Part shown: positions 10,604-19,615 of the stretch, in pieces
Layout: every line of letters begins with the position of its first letter
Position numbering within the stretch: the first letter of the stretch is position 1
Assembly (NCBI GenBank): GCA_036897095.1
Contig: JAYMSP010002600.1
Span: forward strand, 1 to 23,338
Direction: 5' to 3'
From: Plantago elongata
Lineage: Eukaryota; Streptophyta; Magnoliopsida; Lamiales; Plantaginaceae
Length of the DNA stretch: 23,338 bases
The notes under the pieces: generated by a model
Told to the model about the DNA's origin: nothing
Seen by the model: the letters and a program-made list of their open reading frames with translations, nothing else
The model's database searches: none
Position numbers and translations under genes: made by a program

Positions 10604-11841
10604 TTTTTATAACACAGACTGATCTGATGTTAGTGGACAGAATATCTACGTGTGTATTACCGTCCACGTAGTACGATCCTATAGTGTAAAATAGCGCATT
10701 GTACTGTAAAAGTTTTAACTGTAGTAACTTTTGTGTTACGGAGACTTTAGGAGACAATGATTGAGGGTGAAAAATGCAGTAATGAGAAGATTATGATGAT
10801 CAGGTGAACTAGTGTAGTTTCTATTTGTGTATCCTCCCTCTTCCTAATAGGTTGGTTATGACAGGTGAGGTACAATTCTGCTGGTATTTTTTGAACTTGA
10901 TTTTACTACTGGTATGCTTGATTTGATTGGACAGATAGATTTGACAAAAATAATAGCTAGCAGGTTTGTGATTTGTCAAAAAGTTGCACATTGGTCTAAG
11001 GGGTGGTTTTCTCATGGGGGGTCTTTTCAAATCTGATGCATGTTTCATAAGCTAAGTCACAAGAGCAAGAGAGAGTTGAATGAGAAATTTTGCATAATTT
11101 TCTAGTTGTGATACCCCACCAATATGAGAGAATTTGATTAAGGAATGGGTAAAATTCATTTTTTCGTATTTCAATAATAATTATTTTTAATCTTGTTATT
11201 TAAAAGTGGCTGTGTTCAATTGAGCAACTAAAAATCAACGACTCTTTACAATCATGGTACTAACTGCATTTAGAAGATGGAATGTGCCATTCATGCAGGA
11301 ACGAATGCATATGTTTAAAGATAGACATGGAAAATTGATTGTGATCTTCGCCCCGCTTACACTAATTAAATTCTTCATTACGATTTATTTATTAATTTTA
11401 TCTCAATTGATCAAATTTACATGAAATTGGGGTATAGTAATTCTAATTTGGACAGATTGGCACGACCACCACCTTCCAATTTACAAATAATACCTTCTTA
11501 AATGTACTTGGGTCTTGGTTAATATTGTGTGATTTAGATTTGTATAACTGTAGTAAAATGTAAAAATATTTAATTTTATAAGTGATGAATTGTCCTTGTT
11601 TCTACAATATATTATGGTACTACGAATCAAAACAAAAGAAAAAGTGTAATTTGTACATTAAAACAATATAACTTTTTATTATTTGTTATACGTTGAATTG
11701 TTTCAATAAATTAATAAAAATTGATAAATATATGAAGTTTGAAGGTGCAGTAATTTGGCGAGTGAGCGGCGGCACATGGAACAAGTAGGAAATTAACGCG
11801 GTTGGACGTCTACTTCAGAAACCCCACTCACATGCTCCAAA
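10604..11841. other. AT-rich intergenic DNA
   Basis: No gene is visible. A 7-bp perfect inverted repeat, ctacgtg and cacgtag, lies near 10647-10672. The rest becomes strongly AT-rich up to about 11740. Confidence 0.5.
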
Positions 11842-12372
11842 TTAGCAGCAGCAATATTCTTTTACCATTTTACTTGGCTTCGCTGGAAATTTGAAAGTGA
11901 CGCTCTCTTTTCTGCAGCCAATTTGAAAGTGACGCCATGCCACTGCCACACATCCCAACCGCACAGAACAAATACTCCCACCGCCACACAAATAAACGTC
12001 TAACAATAACTTATAGTAGTATCTCTTAAACAATACACATTCGAATTCAAAAACTATATAGATTTGAAAGTTTTCCTGACGGTGAAGGAAATGCCCGAAA
12101 AGAAGTATTTGTGGGGTTGAAATGCGCATCATGGTGAGTTGGTGCTCGATCGTATGCGCATCTGGCTGTTGTCTGATTTCCTGGCAGAGCATGCATCTAA
12201 GTAATTTTCCTTCCACGAAGTTTCTCCCCAATCCATATTTTGTCCCATCATAGGATGTACAGGAGGATACTACTATTGTAAAGTGCTTCTCAAAACACAG
12301 TACTCCCGAATTTATATTACAACTGACGATGATCCACAACTTTAAAATCAAATAAATTAAACTAATTGACAA
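11842..12372 (-). other. Long unassigned open frame, doubtful gene
   Basis: This is the longest open frame in the window not explained by a gene model: 176 codons without a stop, but opening with TTG, not ATG. The first internal ATG gives a product beginning MLCQEIRQQ. I recognise no domain. A 15-base string (atttgaaagtgacgc) is repeated at 11889-11903 and 11921-11935 inside it. Base composition is less AT-rich than the flanks. It may be a chance frame, a relic, or a lineage-specific gene. Confidence 0.15.
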
Positions 12373-12630
12373 AATATATAATTATAGTTAATGTAACATC
12401 TTTTATAAGATTATATCTGCGGTATGTTAAACTACTTGAACGAAGTTATAAATTAAACTTGGTAATACAATTTTTTTTGAAATTTAAGCACCAATTTTTG
12501 CCAAGCAATAGATAAATTGTACAAAACTTATGACAGTCCAAATGCAAAAAAATAAAGAAAATATCCTTCCTTTGTTAAAAAAATGGAAAAGTTGAGTACA
12601 TTGCATAACACAAATACATATTACAATAAA
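12373..12630. other. AT-rich spacer
   Basis: Nothing recognised. Confidence 0.5.
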
Positions 12631-12884
12631 AATAGACCTCCATTGTGATCTATCACAATCATATGTCCTGTTCGATACACGTACGACCCAACTCCAGTGT
12701 TACGGGTACAAATAAAAATAGACCCCCATCGTGATCTACCACATTCATATGTCCTGTTTGATACACGTACGATCCAACTCCAGTGTTACGGGTACAATAG
12801 AAATAGACCCTCATTGTGATCTATCACATTCACATGTCCTGTTCGGAACACGTACAACCCAACCCAGTGTTACGAATCGTAATT
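12631..12884 (+). repeat. Three-copy tandem repeat, unit about 86 bp
   Basis: Copies begin at 12631, 12717 and 12802, each opening aatagacc. Shared internal strings are gtgatcta, atgtcctgtt, acacgtac and cagtgttacg. The third copy is truncated after cagtgttacg. Copies differ at a few positions each, so the array is not brand new. It looks like a minisatellite or a fragment of a larger plant repeat, with no coding capacity. Confidence 0.9.
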
Positions 12885-13872
12885 CTTGAATGACCGGTTT
12901 AGTTGAGTACAAGAAATTAATGACATGAAAGGATGTATCAACTAATACTTTTCACCTGTCCAAGAAACAACGTTACATGACACTGCTCTTCGTTCAACAT
13001 TGTTAATAGTAATTACACTAATGAATGAAGAAAAAGAAGATGATATTGATGAGGCTGGAGTAAACGAATAGAGCAAGTAACAACTTAACAAGCTAAAAAA
13101 AAGGGTAAAGCAATTAACCAAACCAATAGTTAACATGGACTATATTTGATTCATCCCAGTACAAATGATGGGCTTTGGTTTGCTTTAGATACGTCCTTTT
13201 ATTTCACTCGTGGTCAACTACAAAAGCACCATAAGTCTCCAAAGTAGTAGCTATACAATGTGAACTGTTGGTCTGGTCCTTGTCTTGGTAATTTAATATC
13301 GAAGCACGTGACCTTCGTTTTATCTGGTGGCTATTTAAGCTTCCATTGGAATTTTGAAACTATTACTCAAAGCTATAATGATGATTATGCATCTTTCCAT
13401 TTTCTACGAGGTTTTTGTGTTAAAAATATAATTCAATAATATTTTTAAATACGAATATTGAAAAGTTCTAATTTATTATACTTCTGAATACCATAGGATT
13501 TTTAGCATAAACAAGTAGACATATGTTTAATTAACATCTATCTTAATTATTTTAGTGAAACCTAATATATATTTATATTCCAACCTTTTTTTTAAGAAGA
13601 TTTAGCTTTTAAGTAAAAATAATAAATTAAAATTTACAACTCCATTAAATTTTATTATTATTTATCGGTTATAATTTAATTCAATTATCTTAATCAATTG
13701 TTTATGACAAATAACCTATAATAGCATAGACTTTTTTGCTTGAGGTGATTAGGATTGAAAAATGATCCTCCTATCATAAATTATTGTTGTAGTGCTAAAA
13801 ATATGGCCCAATTAACTCAAATTTTAAAGCTCCGAATAAAAAATATTTGCTTAAGTAATCAAAAGTAATAAT
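12885..13872. other. AT-rich intergenic DNA
   Basis: No firm gene. A minus-strand frame from ATG 13136 to 12942 (64 codons) begins with a signal-peptide-like stretch (GLVNCFTLFFSLLSCYLLY) but matches no peptide family I know. From 13400 the DNA is extremely AT-rich. Confidence 0.4.
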
Positions 13873-13989
13873 AAATGACTATCATGTAGTCAAAAAAAAG
13901 TTATGATTATACAATTATTGTTACTGCAAGTAACGGTAAGTGAATATCATGCAGCAAAAAGTAATTATGAATATGCAATTATCATAACT
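13873..13989 (+). repeat. Diverged 65-bp tandem duplication
   Basis: Two copies, about 13873-13925 and 13938-13989. Both contain tatcatg followed by agc or agtc, an A-run, ttatga, and caatta. Diverged, non-coding. Confidence 0.6.
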
Positions 13990-14058
13990 ACATCTCAAAG
14001 ATATTATGATATAACAGCCAGTATGGTGGCCATACAACCCATATTCAAACAATTTGTG

Positions 14059-14252
14059 CCATAATAAACTGTACGTATGGTCCATTTAAATAAACTCTAA
14101 GAGTTAAATTTTTAGTAAAACTAACATTCTACAAGTTTGAAATGAAATCATAGCACACTAGCATGGTCCATTTTTATGGACCAAAGTTTATATTATGGCT
14201 AAATTTCAGGCAAAAAAATGGTCCACTGTGATTAGTATGACGGAGGAGTACT
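14059..14252. mobile_element. Possible Stowaway-like MITE remnant
   Basis: Bases 14059-14084 and 14177-14198 form an imperfect inverted repeat (ccataat...ggtcca). Inside the right arm tggtcca and tggacca form a perfect small hairpin at 14164-14183. Tggtcca occurs again near 14219. Bases 14238-14250 read tgacggaggagta, very like the right terminal repeat of Stowaway MITEs (TGGGACGGAGGGAG with a TA target). No matching left terminus was found, so the element is truncated or misidentified. Confidence 0.4.
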
Positions 14253-15004
14253 ATAAAAGAACATAAGGGGAAGATTTCAGCCACGTACTAACCTCATCAA
14301 CAATTTTACATAGTTAAGAGGTTCCAAACTTGCTACTAAATCTAATCTATAAAACTTGTCGTCCATGACTTATGATTCTACATCCAGAATAATGAATTAA
14401 TGTACCCTAAATTAATTTAGGCGTACACCAAACCGCCAACACCAAGAGAAGGAAGAGTATTCCACATTAGAACAAAGCTCACGTGATGTCCTAGACATGA
14501 AAGACTGTGTGACTGCAAAATTCGTGTCCGCTATACAGTAATGCGGCTATGCCAAAAAAACAGCCGACCATGTATCTATTTGAGAGCAAGAAAAAAAGGA
14601 CGTATCTAATACAAACCAAGTTCAAGAGCTGTAGTGGAATGTAGTTAATTCTATTTGATTCCCCTTCTTTTTGTCTACTTGTGCTCAGACTTCACGTTCA
14701 CTGCTTCACTCACTTGGTTGCAACCTTCTGTACCGATAAAGAATCTTACGTATTAACAGTACACGTGCAAATAATTTACAAAGATTCTCTTCTGAAATTT
14801 ATTAGACAAAGATCCTACTTGGGCTTTATGTTAGGTCTGCCTGACTGCCTGGCTGGCTCAATGGATTCAGACAAGTAAAACGTCACCAAAAGTGATGAAA
14901 GACCTTAATATGCATGCACAAACAAACCTGCGTTTTCAGTGCAATGGAAGAAGAATGTACACAGCACATCAACTCTTCATCTAGGAAGGTCTATGCCGGA
15001 AACA
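14253..15004. other. Intergenic DNA
   Basis: No gene is visible. The plus-strand frame at 14681-14878 does not begin with ATG and shows no recognisable domain. Confidence 0.5.
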
Positions 15005-15097
15005 TAACACATCGTGTGTATTCTTAAGGTTGTGAGTTCCATCAAGTTGTAGCATTATCTAGTTCATTACAGCCTTAAGAATACATACAGTGTGTTA
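15005..15097 (+). repeat. Hairpin with 25-bp stem, possible small-RNA precursor
   Basis: Arms 15005-15029 and 15073-15097 pair over 25 positions with a 43-base loop. As plus-strand RNA this gives 22 Watson-Crick pairs, two G-U wobbles and one C-A mismatch. On the minus strand the two wobbles become A-C mismatches, so the plus strand folds better. Size and loop would suit a miRNA-type precursor, but the arms match no miRNA I remember. It lies about 660 bases beyond the stop codon of the minus-strand RING gene. Confidence 0.5.
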
Positions 15098-15761
15098 CAA
15101 AAATGCTGTTGCTGCTAGATGTGATTAGGCCACTGTTACCTGTTCTGCTTTTTCCCCAGAAAGCCTCATTCAACTGTTTTGCTTTTTTTTCCCCTGGAAA
15201 GCCTCAGATGATTACGAGTAATTACAGATTTGTCATCGGCCTTCTTTGCATCCTATCACACACATCCTTAAAGTTTGCTCGTACAATTAGGCGATTCCCT
15301 TCTACTCATGTCCCACATCATTGCAATGTGATACATATATCATTTCACTTCGTATAATTGACAGTAAACCAAATATATAGAGATAACATTTGACAGCAAA
15401 CCTTTTTAACGAGGAAGAAGATACTTTCTGCTGTCAGATGTCTCTCCTATTAACTGCTTGAGCCAGGCTCAGGTAGGAGGCAAATCGTACTTAAAACATT
15501 TGTTAAATCTTAATCCAATATAACATCATCAAGTCACACAATACCCTCAGTCAAGCTCGGGGAGCTATGCCCCAACCTGGCATGTGGTCGTTGGACATTG
15601 CATGCCAAAACAAATCACTGAGCATTCCATGTTTATGGGATCAAACCCAATTGTGATGTTTCTTTCTGTAATGCTTACAGATACATAGAACTCCTGGCAA
15701 TAATTCTGTTGTTGAAGAGAAAGATAACAGTAACTTCCACCATATTGTTCTATTCCATTCT
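15098..15761. other. 3' side of the RING gene
   Basis: No separate gene. At 15145-15210 a short imperfect direct repeat is seen (tgctttttcccc with aaagcctca twice). The part next to 15762 should be the 3' untranslated region of the RING gene on the minus strand; open frames there are not continuous with its last exon. Confidence 0.5.
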
Positions 15762-18696
15762 TCAATAAACCACAACTGTATCATATGTCTCCATGGAGAA
15801 CAAGCTTTCAGCAAAACATCTGCGCACACATGACACTATGTTATTGAAACAGTTAAAAGCAGCATGATTCACTCACGGGCTTGGTACCGTTCATGGTCAT
15901 GGACAAATTACACCATAATTACAACTGTGGTTCATACACATGAGAGCTAAAGTTTCATTTCTTAGATGAACTCAATTGGATATGGATACTAACTAGAACC
16001 ATATTGGAACTTTCTTGGTATATTTTCAAGTATTCCATAAACAGTATGCTAGTACATGAACTAAGATATAGTTTCGGTGCAGGTTCAGTTGGTTTTTGAT
16101 TCAGGAACCAGAATGTCAAATAAATAAGTGTTAACTGAAACATAAGGTGGCTGCCAACATCGTCCAGCAGCTACTGGAATTCTTGAGAGGTGGAAAGACA
16201 CATACTTCACTGCACTTCAATATAGAACAACTTGTAAACTATGTCCATATTAGTGTTTCCTCTTATTTTTTCTATTTTCAACTCTAAAGAGGAATGTATT
16301 GTGTTTGCCTACTGAACCAGATGACACAGAAATAATTCAATTTATGTAGACAATTTATGAAGGACCTCACATAACTATTTAACAAGTCCATTCGAAAAAA
16401 TTAACTACTTATCCAGTGACAATATCACATCAAGATCAAGGGATCTAACTCAGTTCCTAAACCAAACAGTTTATAATTGCCAGTTAATATGATACGGTTA
16501 TAATTATCCAACAGAGCCAGCATCCAAATCATATTCCAAGATAATGGTGAAATCGGAACTTGAAATATGTTCCATTGGGCAGATTTAAACAAACATTTGG
16601 TTTACAAAGTAAGAAATGACTTCCTAGCAATTTGTAAGTAACTCATGGATAGATTGTGCATATTGTTTTTAACCTATCTAATAAAAAAAAAAATACTATA
16701 CCCAACCTATATCCATTACTGTCCATCATGATGGCAGTTTCTGTTTATCTACAAGATATTTTAGGTAGGCTAGAGAAGTTAAATGCAATCTCTTAAGAGA
16801 CCCATGTCTTAAGTGGTGATTCTATTTGACAACTTGTCTCAAAGTGGAAAATTAGTTCTAAGAGTGAAGACTTGAGCCAGCAAGCTGGTGATTAACATAC
16901 CTTAGTTCATGCCAGAAGTGCTCCGAGTGCTCATGAAGAAAAGGCCGTAAGGGTGCAAGAAAATCACTTTGGGCACCTTGTCCGGGAAAGTTCTCATTCT
17001 TCTTCTCATGTAAAGAAATGAAAAGTGAAGTGACAACATGCACAATAATGGTAGGATCAGGATCCCCAAGAACAGCTTGCAGCTCCCTTCTGATCCAGGG
17101 TTCTATTCTCCTCACTAGCTGTGCTTTAGCACCATTGTTTCCCACCATTTGCTGCACATTCGAAATAAAGATCTGTTCTTATTTACACTTAACCAGGCAT
17201 TATTATGATCAAAACATGCTAATAATCCTACCAAGTCTATAAACACAACATCAAACAGCTTACAGATAGGAATAATTTTTTTAGCAAATAGCACCTTTAA
17301 ACAGCTTACAAGTGATCATTTAACTCACGAGACAAGTGATACCAATATAGTGATTGTTGTAGATATAATATTACAATCCAAACTTTCAATTCTTATTCTA
17401 GAACTTCCATCAATAAAGTTATTAAGTTAGCAATAAACGAAATAGCTTGTTGTCAATTAGGGGACATAATCATCTGTACAATCGCTAGCAAGCGTACCTG
17501 CACTAAATTATTCTTGGAACGGGGAGGAGCAGCCTGCAGTCCTCGCATGTAAATGCTGAAATGGGGAACACATGTTTCAGACTACATTCACACAGACGCA
17601 GGGACCTCATGAGCATAAATCTAAGCTTCAGTGGATAGCTTTAACACCTGAGTATATTCAAATCTATCATTTACTTATTCTGTTGATTGTATTGTGCCAA
17701 TAATCGTTATATTCTCAGTTATCCTCCTATCTGTAGAAACGCATGTATCCAGCCAAGAATCTATCACAACTTCCCATGAGCCTGAATCATTAGCTTCTGG
17801 TAATAGCTTTAACAACACCTGAGTCTTTTATGTCTATCATTTACATATTCAGAAAGATTTTAGTGTGCTAATAATCGTAATATTCTTAGTTATCCTCCTA
17901 TCTAAGAGAAGCGCACGTATCCGGACAAGAAACTATCACAACTTGAAAAAGAAAATGCACTAGACTAGAGAATACCTAGCACGCCAGTGTTTAACTCTCT
18001 CAGCTATAACATCATGATTTTCAAGAGTCCCTCGTCTGAAAGAGCGTTGCCTCGGCAACACATTAGTAGCCTGAGAGTGTCGATCAAGATCTCTTCTGGA
18101 TCTTCCAATCAACCTGAACAACAAGAGGCAACCAAACTCAGCTATCTTATAAGCTAGGTTATCAAGCAACAAATTAACCACCTCTATTCTCCACTAAAAT
18201 CAGCTAGATCACCAATTCGGCCAGTAATCACCTTTCTCCTAGCTTAATTTTGGATAAACTAGATCTGAAATAAAGCCTACTAAGTGAATTCATATTGCAG
18301 AACCAGGAAAACTAAATTATCAGTGTATGAACTATGAAGTAGAGTAAATAGTAAAGACTACCTTCTCCGGTCGAATAGCTGAACTCTCCACCTTCGTAAA
18401 GGATTGTTGTCACGGCGGGTAACCGAAATGACCTGTTTGCCCCTGTCTAGCGGCGGAAGTTTCTCCTGGCGTAGGGTGGTAGAATGATCGGTTGTGTGCA
18501 ACCAGGAGGTGAAATTGGCGTTGCAGAGAGGGCAATTTCGCTTGATATTGCTCCATTTGCGGATGCAATCAATGCAGTAGATGTGCATACATGGGATGAT
18601 TTCCGCCGCCCATTGGATTGCCACGCGGTTCAGGCAGATCGGGCAGCGTTTTCCGGCCACTGCTTTTGCGAAAATTTTGGTTGTGTGGGGAGGCAT
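15762..18696 (-). CDS. TOPORS: TOPORS-like RING-finger E3 ubiquitin ligase (5 exons)
   Basis: Exons on the minus strand are 18696-18362, 18113-17976, 17555-17498, 17151-16901 and 15819-15762, giving 279 residues with phases that fit and all borders GT-AG. A C3HC4 RING is complete: Cys18, 21, 36, His38, Cys41, 44, 55, 58. An Arg-rich stretch follows, then HWRARSIYMRGLQ, then RIEPWIRRELQAVLGDPDP with IIVHVVTSL, then LRPFLHEH and FWHELR joined across the last intron to CFAESLFSMETYD. This order of blocks matches the N-terminal third of animal TOPORS, an E3 for ubiquitin and SUMO. The plant protein lacks the long C-terminal part. The last exon is only 58 bases and lies beyond a 1.1-kb intron, so it is easily missed. 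The start ATG at 18696 places the RING near the N-terminus. Confidence 0.85.
17635..17944 (+). repeat. Direct duplication of about 140 bp inside a RING-gene intron
   Basis: Copies 17635-17772 and 17803-17944 lie in the intron between exons 2 and 3. Both begin atagctttaac, share tctatcattta, taatcgt, agttatcctcctatct, and end ctatcacaactt. They differ by scattered substitutions and small gaps. It is non-coding and has not disturbed the splice sites. Confidence 0.88.
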
Positions 18697-18761
18697 GTAG
18701 TTTGTGGCGGTTCGACTGGCAGAGAGGAAGGAATACGCGGTGGTAGATCAATCACCGGCAT
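18630..18761 (-). promoter_or_regulatory. Overlapping upstream open reading frame of the RING gene
   Basis: An ATG at 18761 opens a 43-codon frame that is out of frame with the RING protein, runs past its ATG at 18696 and stops at 18630. If the transcript starts upstream of 18761, this would reduce initiation at the main ATG. The transcription start is unknown. Confidence 0.4.
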
Positions 18762-18837
18762 AACCAGTTGAAGAAGAAGAAGACTGGTGGTGGATTCCCG
18801 GGTTGTATACTTTGCCTCGGGTTCGGGTGGTTAAAAT

Positions 18838-19133
18838 TAGTGTGGTTAAACGAGCCGATTCGAGCCGAGCTTAACAAAATGAGTAAAAGAAGAATTTTGA
18901 GCTCGAGTTTTATATAAAGAACTCGAGAAATACGATCTTATCAAATTTTAACGAGATTGATTTATTACAAATAATTACTCTTAACGATCTTTATATAACT
19001 GAGCTCAACGTTATATAAAAAAAGTAATAATGAGGCTCGAACTCGACTCATTTAACTTATCGAACGAGTTGAACTCGAATCTTAATGAGCTGAGGCAAAG
19101 CCTCGTCAAGACTCGACTTGTATAACAACACTA
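18838..19133. mobile_element. hAT-type MITE with 8-bp target-site duplication
   Basis: A 296-bp element is bounded by gttaaaat at 18830-18837 and again at 19134-19141, a perfect 8-bp target-site duplication. Terminal inverted repeats at 18838-18858 and 19113-19133 agree at 17 of 21 positions and begin tagtgt. Inside are repeated ctcga/tcgag motifs facing both ways (for example near 18900-18930 and 19030-19080), typical subterminal repeats. No coding capacity, so it would have been moved by a hAT transposase elsewhere. It sits about 140 bases upstream of the RING start codon and 480 bases upstream of the PPR start codon. Confidence 0.85.
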
Positions 19134-19325
19134 GTTAAAATTTAACTACTGTGGTATTTTAAAATCTTTACAAGGAGACTTTTCTAATATATAATATGAT
19201 TGTAATAGTAACACTCATAAAAAAGTAGTACGGGTAAAGGGTAAATTAAAATTTGAGGATAAGGGTGCACTCAAAATTGATGCGCGTTAGTTGACGAACT
19301 ACTGCGCATCCGATCCCGTTCTACA

Positions 19326-19333
19326 TTTGGCGC
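19326..19333 (+). promoter_or_regulatory. E2F-type site of the PPR gene
   Basis: Tttggcgc matches the E2F consensus TTTSSCGC exactly. It lies 33 bases before a telo-box and 290 bases upstream of the PPR start codon. Use is inferred. Confidence 0.4.
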
Positions 19334-19365
19334 TCGGGTCGCTAGAAGAATTTGTTTTGCATCTT

Positions 19366-19374
19366 AAACCCTAA
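19366..19374 (+). promoter_or_regulatory. Telo-box
   Basis: Aaaccctaa is a perfect plant telo-box. Such boxes near the transcription start are typical of plant genes for translation and organelle biogenesis, often paired with other cell-cycle elements, which suits a mitochondrial PPR gene. Confidence 0.6.
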
Positions 19375-19448
19375 CCAGTAACCGCAGTCCACACAGCAGG
19401 CAGCTTCTTGGAGCTGATGACCTGAAGTTCCTCCTCCTTCTCTTTCAG

Positions 19449-19563
19449 GTAATTCACTTCCTTCTCTAATCAACAATCATTTCTATTAATCGAATTCCAA
19501 ACTGTTCGAATTGTTAGGTTTTCATACAATCATTTTTTACACTCGTTCGTTTTCGTATTGTAG
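19449..19563 (+). other. Leader intron of the PPR gene
   Basis: A 115-base intron in the 5' untranslated region, with donor tttcag/gtaatt and acceptor ttgtag. It is AT-rich, as plant introns are. Leader introns often raise expression in plants. Confidence 0.6.
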
Positions 19564-19615
19564 GAAAAAAAAATCCGGTGAACTCTATCGAAATTGATCT
19601 TAGATTCGTATACAG

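Noticed and set aside
15565-15829. Two minus-strand frames over the last RING exon as an alternative C-terminus
   Set aside because: Neither is in phase with exon 4; the phase-correct reading gives the family block CFAESLFSMETYD and then a stop at 15762.
18700-18720. ggttcga string resembling a tRNA B box
   Set aside because: No A box or cloverleaf around it; it lies in the leader of the RING gene.
18569-18751. 60-codon minus-strand frame and the 18484-18771 plus-strand frame
   Set aside because: Both overlap the RING exon in other frames and are explained as shadows of it.
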